Shown piece by piece: positions 34,792 through 44,497 of a DNA stretch of 64,000 bases; position 1 is the first letter of the stretch; each line of letters starts with the position of its first letter. The notes beneath the pieces are model-generated. The model was not told where the DNA came from. It saw only the letters and a list, made by a program, of their open reading frames with translations, and made no database searches. The stretch covers positions 39,621 to 103,620 of the forward strand of contig JAFSKL010000022.1 of NCBI GenBank assembly GCA_017448985.1. The letters are read 5' to 3'. The stretch comes from Paludibacteraceae bacterium (lineage in GTDB: Bacteria; Bacteroidota; Bacteroidia; Bacteroidales; Paludibacteraceae). Both the position numbers and the translations under genes were made by a program.

Positions 34792-34824
34792 TCAAAAATA
34801 GCCCGAGCGAATGCCCGGGCTATT
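34792..34824 (-). terminator. Terminator at the end of the PUL
   Basis: On the minus strand AATAGCCCGGGC, loop ATTC, GCTCGGGCTATT (one mismatch) is followed by a T run at 34792-34797. A second perfect hairpin, ATCAGCCA-agtt-TGGCTGAT, lies at 34831-34850, just after the last PUL gene. Confidence 0.85.
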
Positions 34825-34862
34825 CCATGTATCAGCCAAGTTTGGCTGATCTGTGTGTTCTA

Positions 34863-36182
34863 TTAACGAACTTGTGCACCGTGTACGTTGTACATCTTGT
34901 TGTCACGAACGATGTACATAACGCCGTCAACAACAACCTTCTGAGCACTCTCGGTCAGAACAACGTTCTCAATGCCCTCTTCGCATGCTGCAAAGTGAGT
35001 TCCAGCCAAGTCAATGGCAATAACGCCATCCTCTGCACCGTCTGCCAAGTCAGCATTGCGGAATGTAGTTTGAGCAAAGCCAATTACTTCGTTACTCCAA
35101 TCACCTGTTGACTTATCCAAAAGCTTGAACTCGTCGGTATTCTTAGCATGAAGAGTAGCAGCACCATCTACGACTGCAACTGCATCTGCAACGGTCCAAC
35201 CGCAAGCCTCAAAACCACCTACGATAGCCAAAACCGCCTCGCCACACTCAGGAGCATTTGCTACGGTAATGCTGTAGTCAAACTCTTTCTCCTCAAATTC
35301 AACGGGTTTCTCGCAGTTGTTCCAGGAATACTTCTCAGGATCGCCAAGGTCATAGAAGAGAGTAGTTTCTTCTCCAAGTACAATGTTTGCACCATCGTTG
35401 AAAGCTTTCCATGCGTCGTTCTCAGCGTCATATTCTTTCAGCTCATTGCTCCAGTCCTTACCCCACTCTTCAGCGGAACGGAATTTGAACTCAGAACCCT
35501 CAGCAGCCTTGAAGCTAACTTCGAATACAGCGCCCGGGAGATTAGCATTCTGACGCTCAGCGGTCTTCAGCTCATTCATCTCCATAGCTTGTTGTGCCCA
35601 GCCGTTGAAACCACCGGAGATGGCAGGAGTGATATAGTCCTCATCGTTGCAATCCGGAGAAACAAGCGAAACGTTGTACACGTGATATACAGCGGTACAA
35701 GGATTGTTCTTCCAACTCTTTACATCAATAACCACGATACCCGGTTGGATATTCTTGATATCCACCTCAGTACCATTATTACCGGGGAGCAAGTCAGCAG
35801 TACCGCGGATCAGTTCTGCATCCGGGCCAAGTTGGTAATCCCAGTTGAACAAATTACTACCGTCCAATTGAATCGGCTTAGCTTGTACACCACCATCTTT
35901 TGTTTCAGCACCGGTCGTATCGTTCCAAGAAACGACATACCAACCTTCGAAACCTGCTACTTCTACGAAGTCAAGCAATTTAGCGTGATCTGCGTCATTA
36001 GGCCATCCTGCATAAGTACCATTAAGAACGATACCATTACATACGCCTTCATTGTAGATACACATCGTGTAAGTGCCGGTTGCATACGATGCCAGATCAG
36101 CATCAGAAGGAACCACCTCACGACTTGCGAACATAGCAACGCTAATAAGAGCAGCTGCTACAAAAGAGAATAATTTTTTCAT
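34863..36182 (-). CDS. Secreted SusE/F-position protein with short C-terminal tag
   Basis: A 439-residue protein with a signal peptide (MKKLFSFVAAALISVAMFAS) but no lipobox. Repeated starch-binding-like modules are suggested by SGGFNGWAQQAMEMN (about 190) and VGGFEACGW (about 325), each followed by a strand pattern ending FKFRSAEEWG and FKLLDKSTGDW. It takes the last place in the PUL, where SusE or SusF glycan-binding proteins usually lie, so a surface glycan-binding role is inferred. Unlike SusE/F it ends in the tag KVVVDGVMYIVRDNKMYNVH plus GAQVR, shared with four other proteins here. I cannot assign a defined family. Confidence 0.6.
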   Translation of the reverse strand: MKKLFSFVAAALISVAMFASREVVPSDADLASYATGTYTMCIYNEGVCNGIVLNGTYAGWPNDADHAKLLDFVEVAGFEGWYVVSWNDTTGAETKDGGVQAKPIQLDGSNLFNWDYQLGPDAELIRGTADLLPGNNGTEVDIKNIQPGIVVIDVKSWKNNPCTAVYHVYNVSLVSPDCNDEDYITPAISGGFNGWAQQAMEMNELKTAERQNANLPGAVFEVSFKAAEGSEFKFRSAEEWGKDWSNELKEYDAENDAWKAFNDGANIVLGEETTLFYDLGDPEKYSWNNCEKPVEFEEKEFDYSITVANAPECGEAVLAIVGGFEACGWTVADAVAVVDGAATLHAKNTDEFKLLDKSTGDWSNEVIGFAQTTFRNADLADGAEDGVIAIDLAGTHFAACEEGIENVVLTESAQKVVVDGVMYIVRDNKMYNVHGAQVR

Positions 36183-36234
36183 AATGATTTTGTTAATAAA
36201 ATTGGTTAATAAATTTAGTTAATAAGTTACCTTA

Positions 36235-37956
36235 TTAGTAGCCTATTTCTTCGTTAATTCCTTTTAAGTTTTCATTTGCAGTGACATCTTTTTCAGGAAT
36301 CGGATACACATTATATTTCGCATCCTTACCAGCCTTATGTCCTTCCCATGTCTTGGAAGCCATAGGACCTGCAAATTGTCCATATCGAATCAAGTCGGTA
36401 CGACGACGTCCCTCGCACCAGAACTCTTTTGACCACTCAACCAATAACGTTTCGTCGTCCAAAGTTGTAATCTCAGGAGCATTGGCACGACGGCGGAGGC
36501 AGTTGACAGCCTCTACAGCGGGAGCCATTTCGCCAGTACGGTAGCAAGCCTCGGCATACGTCAAATAAGCCTCTGCAAGACGGAACAATGGAATATCCGT
36601 ATCCGGCCATTTCGGCTCGCCAACGGGCGAAGCCCAGTTCCACGGAGCTTCTACGATTGAATCATTACCCTGGGTGTCTTTCATTGTTGTCGTCTCAGAG
36701 GTAGAGTAAATACCATTGAACTTAAGCACAGACCAAGAAGCATAGAAATCGGCAGCTTCATTACCCGTCAGTGACATCTTCTTTCCTGCGGTTGTCTTTG
36801 AGGCCATGATAGCACGGTCGTCTCCTAAAGCAACCGGCATTTGATACTCATTCAGAGCGATGGAAGATGCTTTGGATTGGTCCACCCAATAAAATACAAA
36901 CTCCGGTGAAGAGCGGAAGCACGACCATGTATCCGTCGATCCGAAAGGAACATAGTTGGCATCACGCATTGCGCTGAGAAGGAAGCGTGAACCACCCCAG
37001 TTCAGGCAATGGATTGCATCTTGGTAGATAAGGAAGATAGCCTCATTTTGCGCTCCATTATTATCATTATCTCCCATAAACAACTGTTGGTATGCAGAGA
37101 AATAAACGTGGTCTTCGGTACGCTCTTTGGCTAAATCAATGGCCGTCTTTGAAGATTTGTCAAAGCCATGCAGGCTGTATGGACTATCTATCAATTTCTT
37201 CGCATACTGTTTAGCATCTGCATATCGCGGTTCTCCGTCTCGAGCCCCGAGTGAGGATTCATTATATACTTCGGCATTGAGGTAAAGACGCATCAGAAGG
37301 AACCAAGCGCAAGCCTGATCGACACGGTATTTATTGGTTCGCTGTCCTGCTTGGATAATATACGGATCGGAAGCCAATTCCAAACACTCTTCCTCCAACC
37401 ATTTAAACAACTCCGGACGAGTAGTCGGCAGCGGTTTGTTTGGCGAAACAGTCAGTGAGAACGGCACGCGATAGAACATATCCAACAGATAGTAGAAGTT
37501 AATCGCACGCAGCATACGTACTTCTGCACGCTGAGCCAATGTCTCTGCATCCGTATATTCGGAAGTCTTATCCAAGAACGAATTGCACAGCGTAATATCG
37601 AAGTTCAGACGTGAATACAAGCCATAAACCAAGTCATTGCTCGAGCTCCAAGTCTGTGTACGGATATCCGCCAATCCTACATCGTTCCATATCCACCAAC
37701 CTTCGTCTGTACAGAACTCATTCAGTTCCCAGAACATACGATAGAAGGAAGATGTACCCTCGTCAATACCATCCACATCTCCGCTACCATCCGGACCTTT
37801 TTGGCCGGTGGTACCGAAAGTAGCGTAGCATTTAGCGAACACGGCATCTTTATTGAAATTAGTGTCCGTATTAGGATCCAGAGGCGTTCTGTCAAGCGAA
37901 CACGCTGTCATACCCATACCTAATAAGGTAGCTAAGAATATTTTTGTGTATTTCAT
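36235..37956 (-). CDS. susD: SusD/RagB family nutrient-binding lipoprotein
   Basis: Surface lipoprotein (573 residues) that caps the SusC transporter and captures oligosaccharides. The signal ends in a lipobox with Cys19 (GMGMTACSLDRTPLD). TPR-like helices contain ARVEMLRAINFYYLLDMFYRVPF-type sequence (here AEVRMLRAINFYYLLDMFYR) and the C-terminal RADLIRYG-like element (EGRRRTDLIRYGQF) typical of SusD. The conserved end YPIPEKDVTANENL is present. It follows susC by 49 bases. Confidence 0.95.
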   Translation of the reverse strand: MKYTKIFLATLLGMGMTACSLDRTPLDPNTDTNFNKDAVFAKCYATFGTTGQKGPDGSGDVDGIDEGTSSFYRMFWELNEFCTDEGWWIWNDVGLADIRTQTWSSSNDLVYGLYSRLNFDITLCNSFLDKTSEYTDAETLAQRAEVRMLRAINFYYLLDMFYRVPFSLTVSPNKPLPTTRPELFKWLEEECLELASDPYIIQAGQRTNKYRVDQACAWFLLMRLYLNAEVYNESSLGARDGEPRYADAKQYAKKLIDSPYSLHGFDKSSKTAIDLAKERTEDHVYFSAYQQLFMGDNDNNGAQNEAIFLIYQDAIHCLNWGGSRFLLSAMRDANYVPFGSTDTWSCFRSSPEFVFYWVDQSKASSIALNEYQMPVALGDDRAIMASKTTAGKKMSLTGNEAADFYASWSVLKFNGIYSTSETTTMKDTQGNDSIVEAPWNWASPVGEPKWPDTDIPLFRLAEAYLTYAEACYRTGEMAPAVEAVNCLRRRANAPEITTLDDETLLVEWSKEFWCEGRRRTDLIRYGQFAGPMASKTWEGHKAGKDAKYNVYPIPEKDVTANENLKGINEEIGY

Positions 37957-38005
37957 AACGCTATTTAATTTTTAAGTTACTTTATTCTATTAATCCTCTT
38001 GCTTA

Positions 38006-41000
38006 TTAGAATTGGAGGCTGATACCCATCACTGTAGTCATGCTACGGGGATAGATATTATTGTCGATACCACCTCCCACCTCCGGGTCAAGTCCCTTGT
38101 ACGAAGAGAACACGCAGGGGTTAGAAACGGTAATGTAAGCACGTCCTTGTACCTTCTTATTGAAACTATAGCCCAATGTGATATTGTCTATACGCAAGAA
38201 AGATGCACGCTCTACAAAGAAGTCAGAAGCATACCAGTTGGAGTTCTTTACCAGTGCACCTTTGGAATCCACACCTACTTCGTATGTTTGTTCCCGTTCA
38301 TTCCAAACATAGGTACGAATATCATCGCTACGCATATTGTCTCCATAATAGCACGTGAAAGCAGATTTCAAGACAGAGTGGTAGCCGCCGTTCTGGTTCT
38401 GGTAAACCTTATCAGCCTCTACCCATTGCAAGTTGCCTGCCAAAACATCGTTGTACACATAGTTACCGATATTAGCACGGAGCGTTATGCCCAAGTCAAA
38501 TCCATAGAATTGGAACTTCGTTTGCAGACCCATTGTAACAGGAGCTGCGGGGCTGTGGTAAATATACTTATCTTTATCGTTGATTTGACCATCCTTATTA
38601 CGATCTATGAAATAATGACGCACCACACCATCTTCATCGGCCATCGCTTTCGTCTCATAAACGAGGAAGGAGTATGCAGCTTCGCCTACTTTATGTGCTT
38701 GGATGGTATTTCCCGTACCCGAGCTGATACCACCTGTCGGCACAAAGTAGTCGGGATCGTCAGACAACAATTGGGTAATCCTGTTTTGATTCCAAGCCAC
38801 ATTGTATCCTAAATCCCACTTGAAGTTCTTCTTATCAATAAGCACCGCATTGATAGCAAACTCAACACCTTGGTTGTAGAGGCTACCGATGTTACCCAGC
38901 ATCTGGTTCTTGAAATTGGAGCCTGCTGAAACATTGACTGTACTGAGCAGGTCTTTGGTACGACGATGATAGTAGTCAATATTACCATTGATACGGTTGT
39001 TGAGGAATGCGAAGTCAATACCGATATTGCTGGTAAATGTTTTCTCCCAAGTCAAGTCCGTATTATACACGCCCGGACGGCTGGTATAATACACCGCGTT
39101 ACCATTGGCATCCTTACCCGCGTAAAGAGGATTGTTTTCTCCTCCGTCCAAAACGGGGTAATAAGCGTGGTCCTGAGCTGTGGTGTAGGTAGGCAGGTAA
39201 TAATAGTCAACACCTAAGTTTTGCTGACCTGTGATACCATAACCGACACGAAGTTTCAAATCATTGACTGAATTAACATCCTTGAGGAAGGTCTCTTTCA
39301 TCTTCCATCCGAGAGCCAAAGAGGGGAAGAGGCCCCAACGCGCATTCTCTCCTTTGGAATTATACTTAGCGAATCGAGATGATGCATCTGCACGGAAAGT
39401 AGCCGTAACCAGGATCTGATCCCAACCATTCCAATTGATACGACCATAAACTGACTGCAGTGCATTATCCGTGATATAAATCGACTGATATCTGTTATAG
39501 GGCTGGCCTGCCAATGTCTCGTCATTATTCGTTTCCTGGTAGAAGCCGGAACCATCGCTTTGGGTATGACGGTAGAAATATTGGTTCTCGTAACCCACCA
39601 TCACATCAAAATGCTGATTAGCCTGCTCCCAATCATGTCCGTATTGGGCATAGGCAGAGAACTGAAGATTGTACTTACTCATATCACTCCAGCCATTCCA
39701 TCCGAAATAGTGATTGTCATATCCATAATAATTCATTATGGTTTTTTGCTTACCATAGGAATAGTCTGCGCCGAAATTAGCGTGAATATGCAGATCTTCG
39801 AAACCGTGGATCTTGTAGTCCGCCTCAATATTACCCACAAACGAACCTGCATTTGCGCGGTCGTTCTTATGTGCTAATGCGGCAGCAGGGTTGCCTGTTG
39901 TCTGCGCATTAGTAGTATAAGGCCACTCTTCATCGTTATATCCGGACGGTGTAACTACGCGTTGGTAGTAACCGTCAAACCAATGATCGAGAACGTCTTG
40001 GGGAACCAGCACATCTCCGTTGGCGTTTACGGCCTCACCTCTAACGGGCATCGTAGGATCCATCGAAAGAGCTGACCCCACAACACCGGCAGGATAGCGG
40101 TTGTAGATATACATTCCCTTGGTATTGATGTTGAATGCCAGGTGATTATCCAAGAACGACGGGCTGAGGTTCATCGAAACGGTAACACGCTGCATTTGTG
40201 ATGTCTTAATCGCACCATTCTGCAATGTATAGCCCAGCGAAGCACGATATGGCATATCAACGGTATTGTTCTTCACACCGCCCATAATAGAGATGTTATG
40301 GTCGGTCGAAACGGTCGTACGATAGACTTGATCTTGCCAATCGGTGCTGGCAGTACCTAATGCATTCGTCTTATCTTCGTTGTGGCCTAAGGCTGTGGCA
40401 TATCCGCGAAGTTCGTTGGCAGTAAGCACTTGCGTCCGATTGGTAAGAGTACCGATAGACATGTTACCTGCGTAACTTACTTTGGGTTTGCTACCTTTAG
40501 AACCTTTCTTGGTAGTGATGAGGATGACACCGTTCGAAGCACGGCTACCGTAGATAGCGGTGGCCGAAGCGTCTTTAAGAACGGTAAAACTCTCGATATC
40601 ATTAGGATTGACCATAGAGAGAGGGTTCGCAACACCTTGGATACCATTCTCATCCATTGCCAGACCATCGATGACGATCAGCGGGTTGTTAGAGGCGTTC
40701 AGCGAAGCACCACCACGAATAGTGATTGAACCGGCACCACCCGGGGTACCATCTGCTGCCACCACATTCACACCGGCAATCTTACCTTGGAGCATGTCCT
40801 GGGCAGTGGTCGTGAGACCTTTGTTCATCTCATCAGGTTTGATAGCGGTAACAGAACCGGTAGCATCACCTTTCTTCACAACACCATATCCGACTACCAC
40901 CACTTCCTCCAACAACTCGGAGTCCTCACCCAAATGAACACGCATGGTAGGCTGTGCGGCCAGTTCCTGAGTTTTATAACCCATATAGGAAATGGAGAGT

Positions 41001-41218
41001 TTAGCTCCGGGTTGCACTTTGAGCTCGAAATTACCGTCAAAATCGGTAATTGTACCATTAGTAGTCCCCATTTCGAGGATAGAAGCACCGATAACCGGTT
41101 CTCCGTTTGCAGCGTCCAAGACAGTACCCTGCACCAAGACTTGTGCGAATGCTGATAGTCCCACTAACAGGAAACACGACATCAGCAGAGCGCGAAGATT
41201 GAATATATCGTTTTTCAT
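38006..41218 (-). CDS. susC: SusC/RagA TonB-dependent outer-membrane transporter
   Basis: TonB-linked importer of 1070 residues working with the SusD protein. Signal peptide to about residue 25, then a carboxypeptidase-like domain (VQGTVLDAANGEPVIGASIL), a TonB-box-like LEEVVVVGYGV near 108, the plug domain with DMLQGKIAGVNV, IRGGASLNASNNPLIVIDG and DASATAIYGSRASNGVILIT, then a 22-strand barrel. It ends in a Phe (MGISLQF) as barrel proteins do. The substrate is not visible from the sequence. Confidence 0.96.
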   Translation of the reverse strand: MKNDIFNLRALLMSCFLLVGLSAFAQVLVQGTVLDAANGEPVIGASILEMGTTNGTITDFDGNFELKVQPGAKLSISYMGYKTQELAAQPTMRVHLGEDSELLEEVVVVGYGVVKKGDATGSVTAIKPDEMNKGLTTTAQDMLQGKIAGVNVVAADGTPGGAGSITIRGGASLNASNNPLIVIDGLAMDENGIQGVANPLSMVNPNDIESFTVLKDASATAIYGSRASNGVILITTKKGSKGSKPKVSYAGNMSIGTLTNRTQVLTANELRGYATALGHNEDKTNALGTASTDWQDQVYRTTVSTDHNISIMGGVKNNTVDMPYRASLGYTLQNGAIKTSQMQRVTVSMNLSPSFLDNHLAFNINTKGMYIYNRYPAGVVGSALSMDPTMPVRGEAVNANGDVLVPQDVLDHWFDGYYQRVVTPSGYNDEEWPYTTNAQTTGNPAAALAHKNDRANAGSFVGNIEADYKIHGFEDLHIHANFGADYSYGKQKTIMNYYGYDNHYFGWNGWSDMSKYNLQFSAYAQYGHDWEQANQHFDVMVGYENQYFYRHTQSDGSGFYQETNNDETLAGQPYNRYQSIYITDNALQSVYGRINWNGWDQILVTATFRADASSRFAKYNSKGENARWGLFPSLALGWKMKETFLKDVNSVNDLKLRVGYGITGQQNLGVDYYYLPTYTTAQDHAYYPVLDGGENNPLYAGKDANGNAVYYTSRPGVYNTDLTWEKTFTSNIGIDFAFLNNRINGNIDYYHRRTKDLLSTVNVSAGSNFKNQMLGNIGSLYNQGVEFAINAVLIDKKNFKWDLGYNVAWNQNRITQLLSDDPDYFVPTGGISSGTGNTIQAHKVGEAAYSFLVYETKAMADEDGVVRHYFIDRNKDGQINDKDKYIYHSPAAPVTMGLQTKFQFYGFDLGITLRANIGNYVYNDVLAGNLQWVEADKVYQNQNGGYHSVLKSAFTCYYGDNMRSDDIRTYVWNEREQTYEVGVDSKGALVKNSNWYASDFFVERASFLRIDNITLGYSFNKKVQGRAYITVSNPCVFSSYKGLDPEVGGGIDNNIYPRSMTTVMGISLQF

Positions 41219-41224
41219 ACTCTA

Positions 41225-42190
41225 TTATTTTTTCAGGTTATGATAAATCGCGTTATCCAGTGTAAATATACTATCCGAATAAGCGGACATTTGCAGCACC
41301 TCGTCTGAGCTTGAATCGGTATGTTTAAAGACCACATCAAATGCGCCAGCCTTAACCGCTGCAAGACTCCAATGACTCGCTGAGTCCACAAAAATACGTG
41401 AAGCCGGACTTTCTTCGATAGAGAAGGTAATGATGGTATCATTCTTTGACGGATTCTGTACTTGCGGTAAAATAGCTGTATCCGGTGTAACTATATTAAC
41501 CTGCTCACCTTTTGCCCATGCCAATGTCTTTTTGTGAGAAGCCGCATCGTCATAGAAGCGGAGATACGAAATCTGCTGCGAAGCAACGCCTACCGGGATT
41601 TTTTCCTCATGTTTGAAGCGTCCTGTAATCGTATCAACAATGATCTTCTTTCCTTCACGATGAGTTTCATACCATGTGGTATCCATTGTCCAGCGGTCCT
41701 GCATCACATAAATGGGATCATAGGCTGCCCAATCCGAGTTGGCTATATTCGAAGCTATGGAAGCAGCAATATCTGCAAGAGGATCCTTCTCTTTCATCTG
41801 CACTTTGTCTGACAGCGTAAAGACATTATTCAGATAGAGCAGAGAAACCACATCTTCACCTGCTACGAGTCGTGCTTTTCTGCCTAACATGGATTCCGTA
41901 AAATCCTCCCACTCAAACGAATAGTTCTTCGACTCATACGCAGCAGGAATGCCATCTCCGAACGAGAATGTTGCCTTCTCTACAGTATTGTCTGAATGAT
42001 TAAAATGGAATTGAATGACATCCATATTGTAGCCATTTACATTTATATGGCTGCAATACTCAAGACTTTTGAAAGTCTCTTCCGAGAGTTCCTTCAGTTC
42101 ATCTTCAATGTCAATCTCATTCTTTTTACAGCCCACAAAGGCTGTAATTATGGCCAAGGCCATGATTAGAAATGTAGATTTGTTTTTCAT
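41225..42190 (-). CDS. PUL-associated lipoprotein of unknown function
   Basis: A 321-residue protein between the MFS transporter and SusC, 6 bases before susC. ATG 42190 gives a signal with lipobox LAIITAFVGC (Cys20); the frame opens earlier at 42262 inside the transporter's 3' end. The mature part begins KKNEIDIEDELKELSEETFK, then shows mixed beta-strand pattern and a repeated SLLYLNNVF/TLDNAIYHNL type. I recognise no domain. Position suggests a surface or periplasmic accessory protein of the glycan-uptake system. Confidence 0.7.
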   Translation of the reverse strand: MKNKSTFLIMALAIITAFVGCKKNEIDIEDELKELSEETFKSLEYCSHINVNGYNMDVIQFHFNHSDNTVEKATFSFGDGIPAAYESKNYSFEWEDFTESMLGRKARLVAGEDVVSLLYLNNVFTLSDKVQMKEKDPLADIAASIASNIANSDWAAYDPIYVMQDRWTMDTTWYETHREGKKIIVDTITGRFKHEEKIPVGVASQQISYLRFYDDAASHKKTLAWAKGEQVNIVTPDTAILPQVQNPSKNDTIITFSIEESPASRIFVDSASHWSLAAVKAGAFDVVFKHTDSSSDEVLQMSAYSDSIFTLDNAIYHNLKK

Positions 42191-42224
42191 AATGTTATTG
42201 ATTAAATTTGTTTTTGTTTGTCTG

Positions 42225-43622
42225 TCATTTCGAGGGTTTGAGGTCCTCCAGTCCCGAAACATTGAGTTCTTTGGGGTTCTCGTCTTCCTTCTCTTTAATC
42301 AGGAACACCGCTCCTGCTCCGAGCACGAGCAGCACACCGGCTACGACTAGCATACCAGCTTGCACGTGCGCGCATATATATTTAAGGAGTAAACCTCCGC
42401 ACAAGGCTGCCACTATCTGCGGGATACAGATCGTGCAGTTGAAAAGGCCGAGGTAGTATCCCATGTTTCCGCCCTTGATAGCGTTGGTCACGATGGTGAA
42501 CGGCAACGCCAGCATAGCAGCCCAAGCCGCACCGATCAGCGCATAACTGAGCCACAGCACATATTGGTCATGCACGAAAAAGACGGAGATGAATCCGGCC
42601 GCACCTACGAGCAGCGAGATGGCATAAGCACCTTTGTTGCCGAACCAATGCTCCAACTTCGGCAGGAACGCAGCCCAGAGCAACGAGCCCACAGCCTGGA
42701 TGCAGAACACCACGCCTACCCAGTTACCCGCATTCTGGAATGCCAGGTCTTTGGCATCACCGGATACCCAACCGAAGCAGTTGGTGGCTATGGCGCCGTT
42801 TGAATAGGTCCACATATACATGAACGCGGCCCAGCAGAAGAACTGCACCAGACCCACCGTCCAGAAAGCCGACGGGGCCTCTTTGAGCAACGCGATGAAG
42901 CCTTTGTCCTCCGAAGCATCCTCTTTCTTTTGCGGGTCAATATTGTGGAACTCCGCATACTCCTGCGGGTTCAGCTCTTTCACAGTCATGAAGGTATAGA
43001 GGCAGCAAAGAATCAATATGGCTGCGCCGATATAGAACGACCATTTGACGCTGTCAGGAATCACGCCTTCGGGAGCCGTATTGGCGATACCTATCCAGGT
43101 GAAGAAGATCGGGAACAGGTAGCCCACTACCGATCCGGCGTTGCACAGCGCAGACTGAATAGCGTACGCCGTACCTTTCTGCTCCTCGTTCACCATGTCG
43201 CCCACCATCATCTTGAACGGTTGCATGGCGATGTTGATACTCGTATCGAGGAACATGAGGCTGAACAGACCGAACCACATCGCCGCGTTCAGACCTAAGA
43301 ATGCCGACTGAGCAAAGGTGAAGTTACCCGCATTGGGCAGCAGTACCATCACAGCCACCGCGATCAATGCACCGACCAACAGGTACGGCTTGCGACGACC
43401 CAGACGGTTCCACGTCTTATCCGAATACTTGCCCACCAACGGCTGAACGATCATACCCATCAACGGCGGAAGGATCCAGAAGAAACTGAGCGTGTGAGGG
43501 TCGGCACCCAAGGTTGCAAAAATACGGGAGATATTCGCGCTTTGAAGAGCGTACGCGATCTGTACTCCGAAGAAACCAAAACTCAAATTAAAGAGTTGTG
43601 CAAACGATAAATTCCGTTTCAT
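42225..43622 (-). CDS. MFS sugar transporter (GPH/SLC45-like)
   Basis: Inner-membrane sugar importer of 465 residues with 12 predicted helices. The family pattern is clear: NLSFGFFGVQIAYALQSANI, PLVGKYSDKTWNRLGRRKPYLL (given as PLVGKYSDKT, WNRLGRRKPYLL), SINIAMQPFKMMVGDM, and a sixth-to-seventh loop with Asp/Glu/Lys-rich sequence. Similar transporters of maltose and related disaccharides occur in Bacteroidetes PULs. ATG 43622 is chosen; the frame opens at 43664. It is the first gene of the PUL transcript, directly behind promoter 43714-43744, so import across the inner membrane is made with the outer-membrane SusCD pair. Confidence 0.9.
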   Translation of the reverse strand: MKRNLSFAQLFNLSFGFFGVQIAYALQSANISRIFATLGADPHTLSFFWILPPLMGMIVQPLVGKYSDKTWNRLGRRKPYLLVGALIAVAVMVLLPNAGNFTFAQSAFLGLNAAMWFGLFSLMFLDTSINIAMQPFKMMVGDMVNEEQKGTAYAIQSALCNAGSVVGYLFPIFFTWIGIANTAPEGVIPDSVKWSFYIGAAILILCCLYTFMTVKELNPQEYAEFHNIDPQKKEDASEDKGFIALLKEAPSAFWTVGLVQFFCWAAFMYMWTYSNGAIATNCFGWVSGDAKDLAFQNAGNWVGVVFCIQAVGSLLWAAFLPKLEHWFGNKGAYAISLLVGAAGFISVFFVHDQYVLWLSYALIGAAWAAMLALPFTIVTNAIKGGNMGYYLGLFNCTICIPQIVAALCGGLLLKYICAHVQAGMLVVAGVLLVLGAGAVFLIKEKEDENPKELNVSGLEDLKPSK

Positions 43623-43693
43623 TGCTTTTATCTTTCGACATTTTATCGCAGTGCTCGGAAGCACCTTTCGACTTTTACTTTTACGTACTACAG

Positions 43694-43709
43694 CGATTTT
43701 ATAAAATCG
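43694..43709. promoter_or_regulatory. 16-bp perfect palindrome downstream of the PUL promoter
   Basis: CGATTTTATAAAATCG lies 5 bases past the -7 box of the PUL promoter, inside the early transcribed region, a typical position for a repressor operator. Confidence 0.55.
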
Positions 43710-43713
43710 GCCG

Positions 43714-43744
43714 CAAAGTTACAACAAATATTTGGAATACACAA
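43714..43744 (-). promoter_or_regulatory. PUL promoter
   Basis: -33 TTG at 43742-43744 and -7 TAACTTTG at 43714-43721 on the minus strand; spacer 20 bp with CAAATATTTG. The -33 and spacer are identical to those of the promoter at 51655-51685. Confidence 0.75.
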
Positions 43745-44418
43745 GAGTTTTTTTGTTTTTTTTGCATTTTTTTAAAAAATGCCCGCCTCTTTCCCTATTT
43801 TCGTCATTCTCTTTCCGATTTGCATAACAATTTGCGCGAATATTTGCATAACAATTTGCTCCCGAAAGAACAAAAATAAAGGAAGATGTCGCTATGTCGC
43901 TATTGTCGTTTTTGGAACTTTGATACTTTCAAAGACACATAAAAAGAGTGTAACAAACTGAAAGACAGGAAGTTAAACCAAAGTACCAAAATTTCAAAGT
44001 TTCACGACAGAAATTTCGAAAGCGACAAAGCGACACGGAAAAAAGTGTCTCAGAGTCTCATGTAAAAATGCAAATGGACAATATGGACAAAATGGACAAG
44101 GAGCTTTAACGGTGTAAGGTGTATGGCGGGGTGCGATTAGGTAATTATCAGGGTAATGGTCTAGGATTACCACGGTAAAGGAAGGTAATAACCAGGGAAA
44201 TATAATGATGGAATGATGGAGTGATTTAGTTAGGATAACGACTAACGAAAGGCTAAGTAACAACGAACGAACAACTAACGATTGGAAGCACAGCGGGAGG
44301 CAAAAATCTCAAAAAAAAAATGCGAAAAGACGGTATCCCGGAATAGCGGTACATCGGAATTCCGAAGGGAGGCTATGCAGACACAGGGAACTCGCGCCTA
44401 ATGTCGCGAGCACGGGAC
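43745..44418. other. Long non-coding gap between the PUL and the cohesin-like gene
   Basis: About 670 bases without a supported gene. It holds a perfect A/T stem GCATTTTTT/AAAAAATGC (43764-43782), repeated words around gtcgctat (43885-43910), aatggac (44070-44100) and gaatgatg (44205-44225), and no promoter box that I can pair with a reading frame. It looks like decayed sequence plus degenerate arrays. Confidence 0.5.
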
Positions 44419-44452
44419 AAAAAAAATCCGAGGCGCGATGAGCGTCTCGGAT
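44419..44452 (-). terminator. Terminator of the subtilase/cohesin-like operon
   Basis: On the minus strand ATCCGAGACGC, loop TCATC, GCGCCTCGGAT (one mismatch) is followed by eight T (44419-44426). A second hairpin GGGCAAT-cag-ATTGCCC lies at 44464-44480, before it. Confidence 0.85.
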
Positions 44453-44497
44453 GAAGAGAGAGCGGGCAATCAGATTGCCCCACTAATGAACAAAGGA

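Noticed and set aside
43745-44418. Hidden small gene or RNA in the long gap
   Set aside because: No frame with family features and no promoter-terminator pair; only short repeated words and one A/T stem.
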